Assembly: GCF_000011365.1 (NCBI RefSeq)
Contig: NC_004463.1
Location: forward strand, 4,698,001 to 4,762,000
DNA: 64,000 nucleotides
Source: Bradyrhizobium diazoefficiens USDA 110
Lineage (GTDB): Bacteria; Pseudomonadota; Alphaproteobacteria; Rhizobiales; Xanthobacteraceae
Direction of reading: 5' to 3'
This document shows, one piece after another, positions 53,460 to 62,883 of the stretch. The notes beneath the pieces are model-generated. The model was not told the origin of the DNA. It did no database searches and saw only the letters and a program-made list of their open reading frames with translations. A program made the translations under genes and the position numbers. Position 1 is the first letter of the stretch; every line of letters starts with the position of its first letter.

Positions 53460-54755
53460 GTGGCGAGCCGCGCAAAACAAAGAGTCCTGCTGGGATGCGT
53501 GCTTCTATGCGCCGCGGCATTGCCATGTGCTGATTCCTCCCGCCTGAGCGCCGCGGAAAGCCAGCCGCACCCCTCTGTTGCGGTAGCGAATTTTCCAATC
53601 GCCTCGGCCGCCCGGCTGGCTGGCGACGGCAAGCAGACCCGCTTCATCCTCGACATCGACCGGACCGTCAGCTTCCGCGCCGTCACGCTCGCCGACCCGT
53701 ACCGAGTGGTGGTGGACGTGCCCCAGGTCAATTTTCAGCTGCCCGCGGGGACCGGGTCCGGCGGGCGGGGACTGGTCAAGGCCTTCCGCTACGGGCTCGT
53801 CATGCCCGGCGGCTCGCGAATCGTGTTCGACCTGACGGGGCCGGCCAAGATCGCCAATTCCTACGTGCTGGAGGCGGCCAACGGCCAGCCGGCCCGGCTC
53901 GTGCTCGAGCTGGAGGAGGTCGACCGCGCCGCCTTCGTGCAATCGCTCGCCCCGGAAAACCGGCCCGAGCTGCGGCCCGCGATCGCCGATGCGCCGCCCG
54001 CCACGGTGCCCGCGCCGGCGGGCCCGGAAACGGCGCAGCAGAAGGCCGATGGCCGGCCGATCGTCGTGATCGATCCCGGCCATGGCGGCATCGACAACGG
54101 CACGCAGTCGAGCGGCGAGAGCGAGAAGAACCTGGTGCTGGCCTTTGGCCTGGCGCTGCGCGACCGGCTGGAAAAGGCCGGCAAATACCGTGTCGTGATG
54201 ACGCGCAACGACGACACGTTCATCCCGCTCAATGACCGGGTCAAGGTCGCCCGCAACATCAAGGCGGCGCTGTTCGTCTCGATTCATGCCGATGCGCTGC
54301 CGCGCGCCGAGGGGGATGCCCAGGGCGCCACCATCTATACGCTGTCCGACAAGGCGTCCGACGCCGAGGCCCAGCGTCTGGCGGACGCGGAAAACCGCGC
54401 GGACGCGATCGCCGGCTTCAATCTCGCGGAGGAGCCGACCGACGTCGCGGACATCCTGATCGATCTGACGCAGCGGGAAACCCGCACGTTTTCAAACCGT
54501 TTTGCGCATGTGCTGATGGGCGAAATGAAGTCGACGGTGCGGATGCACAAGCATCCGCTGAAATCGGCCGGTTTCCGGGTGCTGAAGGCACCCGACGTGC
54601 CGTCGGTGCTGGTCGAGATCGGTTATGTCTCCAATAAGGGCGATCTCGAGCATCTGGTCTCCGAGGGCTGGCGGTCCCGTGCCGTGGGCGCGATGGCGCA
54701 AGCCATCGACGGGTTCCTGGCCAAGCGGCTGGCGACCGCCGGATCGTCGAATTGA
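53460..54755 (+). CDS. amiC: N-acetylmuramoyl-L-alanine amidase (AMIN + Amidase_3)
   Basis: The 431-residue protein is exported (signal peptide about 1-31) and cleaves peptidoglycan during cell separation. An AMIN domain (about 40-150, with TRFILDIDRTVSFRAVTLADPYRVVVD) targets the wall; the zinc amidase domain (about 195-425) has His in VVIDPGHGGIDNG, Glu in SGESEKN, His in SIHADALPR and catalytic Glu in VLVEIGYVSN. The start is GTG at 53460, ten bases after GGAGG. It precedes PBP1A on the same strand, a common order in Rhizobiales. Confidence 0.95.
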   Translation: MASRAKQRVLLGCVLLCAAALPCADSSRLSAAESQPHPSVAVANFPIASAARLAGDGKQTRFILDIDRTVSFRAVTLADPYRVVVDVPQVNFQLPAGTGSGGRGLVKAFRYGLVMPGGSRIVFDLTGPAKIANSYVLEAANGQPARLVLELEEVDRAAFVQSLAPENRPELRPAIADAPPATVPAPAGPETAQQKADGRPIVVIDPGHGGIDNGTQSSGESEKNLVLAFGLALRDRLEKAGKYRVVMTRNDDTFIPLNDRVKVARNIKAALFVSIHADALPRAEGDAQGATIYTLSDKASDAEAQRLADAENRADAIAGFNLAEEPTDVADILIDLTQRETRTFSNRFAHVLMGEMKSTVRMHKHPLKSAGFRVLKAPDVPSVLVEIGYVSNKGDLEHLVSEGWRSRAVGAMAQAIDGFLAKRLATAGSSN

Positions 54756-54778
54756 CGACCGGGGGATCGTCGAATTGA
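54741..54778 (+). repeat. Duplicated gene end after the amidase stop
   Basis: GGATCGTCGAATTGA occurs at 54741-54755, covering the last codons and stop of the amidase gene, and again at 54764-54778. The spacing of 23 bases suggests a small tandem duplication that leaves the reading frame intact. Confidence 0.7.
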
Positions 54779-55020
54779 GAGAATTGAGGAAGGGTTTTTC
54801 CGTCCCGCCGCAAAAGCCCTAGTTTGGCCACAGCGGGCGATTTATAAAAACGCCGCAGGGGGTTCCGGAATCGGCGAGAATCCCATTCGGCGAGCGTCTT
54901 AGGTCCGGCCCTGACGTAATTGAGTAGGCCGGTGAATGCGCGACGTGAGGTTGGCGCCTGTTTTTGAGCGCCAAGGGGCTGATACTGGGCTGATCCAGAG
55001 TTTGAACGGATAAACAGATA

Positions 55021-57528
55021 ATGCGCTTGCTGGTGCGGTTCATGGGCTTCCTGTTCGCCGCGGGAACGGTGGTGTTCCTTGTCGGTGTCGGGGCCGTGGC
55101 AGGCCTGATCTGGCATTTCTCCAAGGACTTGCCGGACTACTCTCAGCTTCAGGATTACGAGCCGCCGGTGATGACGCGTGTGCACGCGGTCGACGGTTCG
55201 CTGCTCGGCGAGTACGCCAAGGAGCGACGGCTGTATCTGCCGATCCAGGCCGTGCCCAAGCTCGTGATCAACGCCTTCCTCGCGGCCGAGGACAAGAATT
55301 TCTACGAGCATGGCGGCATCGACTACACCGGCATGGCGCGCGCAGGTCTGGTCTATATCCAGAACTACGGCTCCAACCGGCGTCCGCAGGGCGCTTCCAC
55401 CATCACCCAGCAGGTCGCCAAGAACTTCCTTCTGACCAACGAGGTCTCCTTCGCCCGCAAGATCAAGGAAGCCTTGCTGGCGATGCGGATCGAGAAGACC
55501 TACTCGAAGGACAAGATCCTCGAGCTGTATCTGAACGAGATCTATCTGGGCCTCGGTGCCTACGGCATCGCGGCCGCCTCGCTGGTCTATTTCGACAAGT
55601 CGGTGAACGAGCTGACGGTGGCGGAAGCCTCCTATCTGGCGGCGCTGCCGAAGATGCCGGCGACCCTGCATCCGGTGCGTAACCGCGACCGCGCCATCGA
55701 GCGCCGCAACTACGTGATCGACCGCCTCCAGGAGAACGGCTGGATCAAGCAGGCCGACGCCGACAAGGCGCGCAAGGAGCCGCTGGCCGTCACCAACCGG
55801 TCCAACGGCGCCCACACCTTCGCCGGTGAATATTTCGCCGAGGAAGTCCGCCGCGACATCTTCGAGCGCTACGGCGAGAAGAAGCTTTACGAGGGCGGTC
55901 TGTCTGTCCGCACCACGCTCGATCCGAAGATCCAGGTGATGGCGCGCAAGACCATGGTCGCCGGCCTCGTCAACTATGACGAGCAGCAGGGCTATCGCGG
56001 CGCCATGAGCAAGCTCGATATTTCGGGCGATTGGGGCGTGAAGCTCGCCGAGATCAAGTCGCTCTCCGACATCTCGCCGTGGCGCATGGCGGTGGTGCTG
56101 GAGACCAGCGACCAGTCGGCGCGCATCGGCTTCCAGCCGAGCCGCGAGCTCGGCGGCGCCGTCAGCAAGCAGCGCGAAACCGGCCTGATCACGCTCGACG
56201 GCATCAAATGGGCTAGGGCGGCGACCGGCCCTGCGAGGGGCAGGGCGGCAACGGCGGTGTCGCAGGTGCTCCAGCCCGGCGACGTGATCTACGCTGATCC
56301 GCTCTACAAGGACGGCAATCCGGTCGAGGGACAGTACCGGCTGCGCCAGATCCCCGAAGTGTCCGGCGCGATGGTGGTGATGGACCCCTGGACCGGCCGC
56401 GTGCTCGCGATGGTCGGCGGCTTCTCGTTCGACCAGAGCCAGTTCAACCGCGCCACCCAGGCCTACCGGCAGCCGGGTTCGTCGTTCAAGCCGATCGTCT
56501 ATTCGGCCGCGCTCGACAACGGCTATACGCCCTCGACAGTGGTGCTCGACGCGCCGATCGAAATCGACCAGGGCCAGGGCGCCGGCGTATGGCGGCCGGA
56601 AAACTTCTCCTCGGGCAAGTTCCAGGGGCCGGTGACGCTGCGCAACGCGCTGCGGCAGTCGCTCAACACCGTGACGGTGCGCCTCGCGCAGGACATCGGC
56701 ATGCCGCTGATCGGCGAATATGCCCGCCGCTTCGGCGTCTACGACGAGCTGCCGAACTATCTCTCCTACGCGCTCGGCGCCGGCGAGACGACGGCGATGC
56801 GCATGGTCACGGCCTACTCGATGCTCGCCAATGGCGGTCGCCGCGTGAAGCCGACCCTGATCGACCGTATCCAGGATCGCTACGGCCGCACCATCTTCAA
56901 GCACGACCAGCGCGAATGCCGCGGCTGCGACGCGCCGGGCGGCTGGAAGAACCAGAACGAACCGCAGCTGATCGACCGCCGCGAGCAGGTGCTGGATTCC
57001 ATGACCGCCTACCAGATCACCGAGCTGATGGAGGGCGTGGTCCAGGCCGGTACCGCGACCGTGGTCAAGGAGGTCGGCAAGCCGATCGCCGGCAAGACCG
57101 GCACGACCAACGAGGCCAAGGACGCCTGGTTCGTCGGCTTCTCGCCCGACGTCGCCGTCGCGATCTATATGGGCTACGACAAGCCGCGTGCGCTCGGCAA
57201 AGGCAACGCTGCGACCGGCGGCCATCTGGCCGCTCCCATCGCGCGCGATTTCCTCAAGCTCGCGCTCGCCGACAAGCCCGCCGTTCCGTTCAAGGTGCCG
57301 GCCGGCATCAAGCTCGTGCGCGTCGTCGCCAAGACCGGCATGCGCGCCGGCCCGGGTGAGACCGGCGGCACCATCCTCGAAGCCTTCAAGCCGGGCACGG
57401 CGCCGCCGGACAATTATTCGGTCATCGGCGTTGCCGACGCCGACGGACGCGGTGGCGTGCCGGCGTCGCAGCAGCAGCAGCCGGATTCCGGCTTCTTCAT
57501 GCGGCCGGGCACCGGCGGGCTGTACTAA
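55021..57528 (+). CDS. mrcA: Penicillin-binding protein 1A
   Basis: The 835-residue bifunctional enzyme builds peptidoglycan. An N-terminal membrane anchor (about 8-32) is followed by a glycosyltransferase domain with catalytic Glu90 in AAEDKNFYEHGG and QGASTITQQVAKN. The transpeptidase domain has Ser487-x-x-Lys490 (SSFK), SLN at 547-549 and KTGT at 692-695. An OB-like insert lies between (about 320-425). The Gln-rich tail is disordered. It acts at the inner membrane facing the periplasm. It lies between the amidase gene and prfB on the same strand, as in many Rhizobiales. Confidence 0.97.
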   Translation: MRLLVRFMGFLFAAGTVVFLVGVGAVAGLIWHFSKDLPDYSQLQDYEPPVMTRVHAVDGSLLGEYAKERRLYLPIQAVPKLVINAFLAAEDKNFYEHGGIDYTGMARAGLVYIQNYGSNRRPQGASTITQQVAKNFLLTNEVSFARKIKEALLAMRIEKTYSKDKILELYLNEIYLGLGAYGIAAASLVYFDKSVNELTVAEASYLAALPKMPATLHPVRNRDRAIERRNYVIDRLQENGWIKQADADKARKEPLAVTNRSNGAHTFAGEYFAEEVRRDIFERYGEKKLYEGGLSVRTTLDPKIQVMARKTMVAGLVNYDEQQGYRGAMSKLDISGDWGVKLAEIKSLSDISPWRMAVVLETSDQSARIGFQPSRELGGAVSKQRETGLITLDGIKWARAATGPARGRAATAVSQVLQPGDVIYADPLYKDGNPVEGQYRLRQIPEVSGAMVVMDPWTGRVLAMVGGFSFDQSQFNRATQAYRQPGSSFKPIVYSAALDNGYTPSTVVLDAPIEIDQGQGAGVWRPENFSSGKFQGPVTLRNALRQSLNTVTVRLAQDIGMPLIGEYARRFGVYDELPNYLSYALGAGETTAMRMVTAYSMLANGGRRVKPTLIDRIQDRYGRTIFKHDQRECRGCDAPGGWKNQNEPQLIDRREQVLDSMTAYQITELMEGVVQAGTATVVKEVGKPIAGKTGTTNEAKDAWFVGFSPDVAVAIYMGYDKPRALGKGNAATGGHLAAPIARDFLKLALADKPAVPFKVPAGIKLVRVVAKTGMRAGPGETGGTILEAFKPGTAPPDNYSVIGVADADGRGGVPASQQQQPDSGFFMRPGTGGLY

Positions 57529-57642
57529 GGCTTAGGACAAGGCAGACGTTTGTCGCGGCGGCGGTTGCGCTTTGCAGCCGCCGCCGCTACATCCCGATCT
57601 TGAATTGCACGCGGAACCAATTCCGCGAGACACGAGAACGAC

Positions 57643-58774
57643 ATGCGCGCCGAAATCGAACGGTTGGTAGAAGAGATCAAGCAGTCAGTCGGGCTGCTGA
57701 GGAGGCATCTTTGACGTCGAGAAATCGACGGCGCGCCTCGCTGAGCTGAACAAGCTCGCAGAAGATCCCAACCTCTGGAACGATCCCCAGAAGGCCCAGA
57801 AGCTGATGCAGGAGCGGACCTCGCTGGAGGATTCGCTGTCGGGCATCGGCAAGGTCGAGCAGGAGCTCGAAGACGACATCGGCATGATCGAGCTCGGCGA
57901 AGCCGAGGGCGATGACGGCGTCGTGGCCGAAGCCGAAGCTGCGCTGAAGGCCCTGAAGAAGGAAGTCGCGCGGCGCGAGCTCGAGGCGCTGCTGTCGGGC
58001 GAAGCCGACCGCTTCGATTCCTATCTCGAGGTCCACGCCGGCGCCGGCGGCACCGAAAGCCAGGACTGGGCGCAGATGCTGCTGCGCATGTACACGCGCT
58101 GGGCGGAGACGCACGGCTTCAAGGTCGAGTATCTCGAAGAGTCCGAGGGCGAAGAAGCCGGCATCAAGTCGGCGACGATCCAGGTCTCAGGCCACAACGC
58201 CTATGGCTGGCTGAAGACCGAGGCGGGCGTGCATCGGCTGGTGCGCATCTCGCCGTTCGATTCCAACGCGCGGCGGCACACGTCGTTCTCCAGCGTGCAG
58301 GTGTTCCCGGTCATCGACGACAGCATCAAGATCGACATCAAGGAATCCGACGTCCGCGTCGATACCATGCGGTCGGGCGGCGCCGGCGGCCAGCACGTCA
58401 ACAAGACCGAATCCGCGGTGCGCCTGACGCATATCCCGACCGGTGTCGCGGTGGTCTGCCAGGCCGGCCGCTCGCAGCACAAGAACCGGGCGCAGGCCTG
58501 GGACATGCTGCGCGCGCGGTTGTACGAAATGGAGTTGAAGAAGCGCGAGGAGAAGGCCGCCGCCGACCAGGCCGCCAAGACCGATATCGGCTGGGGCCAC
58601 CAGATCCGCTCCTACGTGCTGCAGCCCTATCAGATGGTGAAGGATCTGCGCACGGGCGTGCAGACCTCCGACACCTCGGGCGTGCTCAACGGCGAACTCG
58701 ACGACTTCATGGCCGCGACGCTGGCGCAGCGCGCCTTCGGAACCGCCGGCGCTGACATCGAGGATGTGGACTAG
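57643..58774 (+). CDS. prfB: Peptide chain release factor 2, with programmed +1 frameshift
   Basis: RF2 ends translation at UGA and UAA. The ATG at 57643 starts 23 codons ending in CTT, followed by an in-frame TGA at 57712-57714. Skipping T57712 continues in the long frame to 58774, giving 376 residues, the usual RF2 length. The joined protein has [13 protein letters not shown] (the RF2 stop-codon recognition tripeptide SPF) and the catalytic GGQ in [15 protein letters not shown]. Real coding segments are 57643-57711 and 57713-58774. The next gene starts two bases after its stop, so the two are likely co-translated. Confidence 0.96.
57700..57715 (+). promoter_or_regulatory. prfB: prfB programmed frameshift site
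   Basis: AGGAGG, an internal Shine-Dalgarno, precedes CTTTGAC. When RF2 is scarce, ribosomes pause at TGA and slip +1 on CTT, so RF2 controls its own synthesis. The layout matches the classical E. coli prfB site. Confidence 0.95.
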
Positions 58775-58776
58775 CC

Positions 58777-59658
58777 ATGCCCCGCGTCGCCTTCATCGGG
58801 CTTGGACGGATGGGCCATGGCATGGCCGGCCGCTATCTCGATGCCGGCTTCACGGTGACGCTGTGGAATCGCAGCAAGACAAAAGCGGAAGACCTGATCG
58901 CGCGCGGCGCGCATTGGGCGACCTCGCCTGAGGATGCCGCGATCGATGCCGATGCGGTCGTGACCATGGTCGCCGACGACGAGGCCTCGCGCGCGGTCTG
59001 GCTGGGGCCGAAGGGCGCGGCCAAGACGGCCAAGGCCGGCACCATCGCGATCGAATGCTCCACCGTCTCCTATGACCACGCGCGCGAGATGGGCCGCGAA
59101 CTCAACGCGCGCGGGCTGATCTACATCGATTGTCCCGTGACGGGATTGCCGGATGCCGCGGCCGCCGGAAAGCTGACCTTGCTGGTCGGGGCTGATGCCG
59201 CCGACCTCGAACGCGCGCGGCCCTATCTCGAACCGATCGGCTCGACCATCCGCCATTTCGGCGCGGTCGGCTCCGGCACGGTCTACAAGCTCATCAACAA
59301 TCTGATGGGCGCGATCCAGATTGCCGGACTCGCCGAAGGGCTCGCGATCGCCGAGCAGGCCGGGCTCGACATGACCCTGGTGCTGGAATCGATTCAGGCC
59401 GGCGTTGCTGCGAGCCCGCAGGTCCAGCGTCATTCCAAGCGCATGGTCGCCCGCGACTTCAGCGGCGCGACCTTCACCTCGGCGCTGCGGCACAAGGATG
59501 CCGCCTACGCCGTGAAGCTCGCCGAGAGCCTGCTCGCCGACAAGCCGCTGGTGGCGCGCGCGGCGGTCGAATCCTATGCGCGGGCGAAAGCTGCGATGCC
59601 TGATGACGACGAAGGCAAGATGATCGAGCTGGTGTCGCGGCCGAAGAAGCCGTCTTAG
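58777..59658 (+). CDS. 3-hydroxyisobutyrate-dehydrogenase-family oxidoreductase
   Basis: The 293-residue NAD(P)-dependent enzyme has the Rossmann start RVAFIGLGRMGHGMAGRYLDAG, the substrate motif DCPVTGLPDAAAAGKLTLL and the catalytic lysine in SGTVYKLINNLMG. Family members reduce or oxidise 3-hydroxy acids such as 3-hydroxyisobutyrate or tartronate semialdehyde. The substrate is not fixed by sequence. The ATG lies two bases after prfB, so it is in the same transcript, although the functions are not obviously related. Confidence 0.93.
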   Translation: MPRVAFIGLGRMGHGMAGRYLDAGFTVTLWNRSKTKAEDLIARGAHWATSPEDAAIDADAVVTMVADDEASRAVWLGPKGAAKTAKAGTIAIECSTVSYDHAREMGRELNARGLIYIDCPVTGLPDAAAAGKLTLLVGADAADLERARPYLEPIGSTIRHFGAVGSGTVYKLINNLMGAIQIAGLAEGLAIAEQAGLDMTLVLESIQAGVAASPQVQRHSKRMVARDFSGATFTSALRHKDAAYAVKLAESLLADKPLVARAAVESYARAKAAMPDDDEGKMIELVSRPKKPS

Positions 59659-59672
59659 CCGGCCGCATCAAT

Positions 59673-60548
59673 ATGGGGCAGCCTCGTTCAGAACGCGGTC
59701 TCGGCATTGCCCTCGTCATCGCCGCTGCGATTGCCTGGAGCACCGCGCCGTTCTTCACCCGGCTGCTGCCGTTCGATCCCTGGACCATTCTGTTCTGGCG
59801 CGGTGTGTTCGCAGGCAGTCTGATCAGCGTGTTTCTCGTCGCGATGCAGGGCCGCGCCGCCCTGTGGCAATTGGTCGTGCCGGGGAGGGGCAGCCTGCTC
59901 GTCGCGTCACTGTCTGCGCTCGGCATGATCTCGTTCATTCCCGCTCTTCAGATGACCAACGTCATGAACGTCGCGGTGCTGATCGCCACCCAGCCCTTCG
60001 TCGCCGCCGCGCTGGCATGGCTGTGGCTCGGCGAAGCCGCGACGTGGCGCACGCTGATTGCGAGCCTGATTGCCTTCGCCGGAGTCGTCATCACGGTCGG
60101 CGGCGTGCAGGCCGGTGCCGATCTCGGTGGTCTTGCACTGAGTTGCCTCATGGTGCTCGCAATCTCCTCCATGACAGTTGTGATCCGACGTCATCGCCAG
60201 ACATCGATGGTGGCGGCGGCAGCATTGTCGAATTTCATGGGCAGTCTTGTCAGCCTCCCGTTCGCCCATGACATCGCCCACGTCGGCGGCAACGACCTCG
60301 CAATCCTCGCAATGTTCGGCTGCCTTCAGGTCGCGCTCGGCCTGACGTTCTACATGCTCGGCTTACGCCTGCTGCCGTCGGGGCAGGCCTCCCTGATCGC
60401 GACGCTGGAAACACCGCTGATGCCGTTCTGGATCTGGGTGGCTTTCCGGGAGGTGCCCGCCGTGCATGCGCTCATTGGTGGCGCCCTGGTGATCGGGGCG
60501 GTGGTTGCCGATATCGCGGGGGATGCACGCAAACGCCGATCCTCCTGA
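59673..60548 (+). CDS. DMT-family (EamA) exporter
   Basis: The 291-residue membrane protein has ten hydrophobic segments in two EamA repeats (second from about 150). It starts with a short cytoplasmic tail, then GIALVIAAAIAWSTAPFFTRLL. The ATG follows the dehydrogenase stop by 14 bases. Substrate unknown; a role in exporting a product of the upstream dehydrogenase is possible but unproven. Confidence 0.9.
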   Translation: MGQPRSERGLGIALVIAAAIAWSTAPFFTRLLPFDPWTILFWRGVFAGSLISVFLVAMQGRAALWQLVVPGRGSLLVASLSALGMISFIPALQMTNVMNVAVLIATQPFVAAALAWLWLGEAATWRTLIASLIAFAGVVITVGGVQAGADLGGLALSCLMVLAISSMTVVIRRHRQTSMVAAAALSNFMGSLVSLPFAHDIAHVGGNDLAILAMFGCLQVALGLTFYMLGLRLLPSGQASLIATLETPLMPFWIWVAFREVPAVHALIGGALVIGAVVADIAGDARKRRSS

Positions 60549-60626
60549 GCGGCGTCAACTCGGGAATCGGGTGGCAAAGGGCGTCGCGCCATACTAGGCG
60601 GAGGTCAACTGCCGATGTGAGACGCC

Positions 60627-61538
60627 ATGCCCCCGAACGACAACCGGATCGATGCGCGAGACTGGTCGCTGCTCGCCGTGCTCTCGATCCTCTGGGGCGG
60701 CTCGTTCTTCTTCAACAGCGCGGGCTTGCGGGAATTGCCGCCGCTCACCCTGGTGTTCCTGCGCGTCGCGCTGGGTGCGGCCGTTCTTTTGCCGCTGCTC
60801 CATGTTCAAGGCATCAGCTTTCCCAAGGGCACGTTGGGCTGGAAGCCATTCTTCGTGATCGGGCTGCTCAACAACGTCATCCCGTTCTCGCTGATCGTGA
60901 TCGGCCAGACCATCATTCCCAGCGGGCTGGCCTCCATCCTGAATGCCACCACGCCGCTGTTCACGGTGACCGTCATGGCGATGGCGGGCGAGGAAGCCCT
61001 GCAGATGCGGCGGGTCGCCGGCGTGGTTCTGGGCGTCGTCGGCGTGGTCATCCTGCGCGGATGGGGCATCGAGACGCGGCCGGGGCAGGGGTTCGGCATT
61101 CTGCTCTGCCTCGGTGGCGCGTGCAGCTATGGCTTTGCGGCGCTGGCGGCGCGGCGGTTGTTGAAGGACTCAGCTCCGCTGGGAACGGCGACTTTTCAAC
61201 TGATGGCGTCCACGGTGATGATGGCGGTCGTCGCCGCCGTCATGGAACAGCCATGGCATCTGCCGGCGCCGGGCCTTACAACCTGGCTCGCGGTGCTTGG
61301 ACTTGCCGGCTTGTCGACGGCGCTCGCCTACATCGTCTTCTTTCAGATCCTGCGCCGTTCGGGCGCGACCAATGTCATGCTGGTGACGCTGCTCATTCCC
61401 GTCACCGCCATTCTGTTGGGATGGCTGGTGCTGGGCGAGCCGATCTCCATGCGCGAGATCGCGGGCGCCATCGTCATTGGCAGCGCGTTGCTCGTGATCG
61501 ACGGGCGCGCTCTAAGGATGTTGCAGCGCGTCGCGTAA
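60627..61538 (+). CDS. DMT-family (EamA) exporter
   Basis: A second EamA transporter of 303 residues, with ten hydrophobic segments, begins about 80 bases after the first. The N-terminus is WSLLAVLSILWGGSFFFNSAGL and an internal repeat starts near 155. The two are clearly different in sequence, so this is not a recent duplication. Substrate unknown. Confidence 0.9.
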   Translation: MPPNDNRIDARDWSLLAVLSILWGGSFFFNSAGLRELPPLTLVFLRVALGAAVLLPLLHVQGISFPKGTLGWKPFFVIGLLNNVIPFSLIVIGQTIIPSGLASILNATTPLFTVTVMAMAGEEALQMRRVAGVVLGVVGVVILRGWGIETRPGQGFGILLCLGGACSYGFAALAARRLLKDSAPLGTATFQLMASTVMMAVVAAVMEQPWHLPAPGLTTWLAVLGLAGLSTALAYIVFFQILRRSGATNVMLVTLLIPVTAILLGWLVLGEPISMREIAGAIVIGSALLVIDGRALRMLQRVA

Positions 61539-61647
61539 GTTCCTGCTCTACCGTTTCACCTCGCGGAAAATCGCGGCGCTTGCCAGCGGCAAGCCACCTT
61601 GCGACACTCTCCGCAAAACAAGACTACAAAATACAGGGGAGAGAACG

Positions 61648-62883
61648 ATGCCGGGTCGTCGCAAGAACCTTGCTGCCCTCGCCATGCTTGCTGCCGTAGT
61701 GCTGGCCGCGACACCGGCCTCGGCGCAGAAGAAATACGACCCCGGCGCCAGCGACACCGACATCAAGATCGGCAACATCATGCCCTATAGCGGGCCTGCC
61801 TCGTCCTATGGCGTGATCGGAAAGACTGAGGCCGCGTTCTTCAGGATGATCAACGACCAGGGCGGCATCAACGGCCGCAAGATCAACTTCATCAGCTATG
61901 ACGACGCCTATTCGCCGCCGAAGGCGATCGAGCAGGCGCGCAAGCTGGTCGAGAGCGACGAGGTTTTGTTGATCTTCCAGCCGCTCGGCACACCCTCGAA
62001 CTCCGCGATCATGAAATATATGAACGCCAAGAAGGTGCCGCAGCTCTTCGTCGCGTCCGGCGGCACCAAGTTCGGCGATCCCAGGAACTTTCCCTGGACG
62101 ATGGGCTTCCAGCCGAATTACCAGAGCGAGGGCCGGATCTACGCCAAATACATCCGCGATAACTTTCCGAACGGCAAGATCGCGGTGTTCTGGCAGAACG
62201 ACGACGCCGGCAAGGACCAGTTCAAGGGTCTGAAGGACGGGCTCGGCGACAAGGCCGGCATGATCATCGCCGACAAGTCCTATGAGGTCAGCGATCCCTC
62301 GATCGACTCGCAGATCGTCGCGCTGCATGATTCCGGCGCGGATATCTTCTTCTCGTGGGCGGCGCCGAAAGGGTCGGCGCAGGCGATCCGCAAGGTCGGC
62401 GAGCTCGGCTGGAAGCCAAAATTCTTCCTGGCCAACACCGCGACCTCGGTTGCCTCAGTGCTCAAGCCCGCCGGGCTCGACTATTCCAAGGATATCATCT
62501 CGACCGTCTATCTGAAGGACCCGACCGATCCGACTTGGGACAAGGACCCGGCGGTGGTGAAGTGGCGCGAATTCATGGACAAATATTATCCCGATGGCGA
62601 CAAGGCCAACTCCAACAACATCTACGGCTACGTGCAGGCCGAGGCGATGGCGCAGGTCCTGAAGCAGTGCGGCGACAATCTCACCCGCGAGAACGTCATG
62701 AAGCAGGCCGCGAACCTGAAGGATTTCCACACCGACCTGATGCTGCCGGGCATCATGGTCAACACCTCGCCCGATGATTACTTCCCGATCGAGCAGATGC
62801 AGTTGATGCGCTTCAACGGGCAGGCCTGGGAGCTGTTCGGCGACGTCATCACCGGCGAAGTCGGCCACGAGCGCAGTCCATAG
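61648..62883 (+). CDS. Branched-chain-amino-acid-type ABC substrate-binding protein
   Basis: The 411-residue periplasmic protein has a signal peptide (ending TPASAQ) and a Peripla_BP_6 fold: IKIGNIMPYSGPASSYGVIGKTEAAFF, DDAYSPPKAIEQARKLVE, then VFWQNDDAGKDQFKGLKDGL. Such proteins bind branched-chain amino acids, amides or aromatic acids for LivHMGF-type importers. The start follows GGGGAGAGAACG. No permease or ATPase genes are adjacent, so it is an orphan binding protein. Its stop abuts the stop of the convergent O-antigen-ligase-like gene with no bases between. Confidence 0.93.
   Translation: MPGRRKNLAALAMLAAVVLAATPASAQKKYDPGASDTDIKIGNIMPYSGPASSYGVIGKTEAAFFRMINDQGGINGRKINFISYDDAYSPPKAIEQARKLVESDEVLLIFQPLGTPSNSAIMKYMNAKKVPQLFVASGGTKFGDPRNFPWTMGFQPNYQSEGRIYAKYIRDNFPNGKIAVFWQNDDAGKDQFKGLKDGLGDKAGMIIADKSYEVSDPSIDSQIVALHDSGADIFFSWAAPKGSAQAIRKVGELGWKPKFFLANTATSVASVLKPAGLDYSKDIISTVYLKDPTDPTWDKDPAVVKWREFMDKYYPDGDKANSNNIYGYVQAEAMAQVLKQCGDNLTRENVMKQAANLKDFHTDLMLPGIMVNTSPDDYFPIEQMQLMRFNGQAWELFGDVITGEVGHERSP

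Noticed and set aside
54418..57225. Long minus-strand open frame across PBP1A
   Set aside because: PBP1A is certain on the plus strand from its catalytic motifs. The opposite frame has no domain.
57643..57805. prfB as a broken gene
   Set aside because: The stop in the first frame is the programmed frameshift site, with correct Shine-Dalgarno and spacing.
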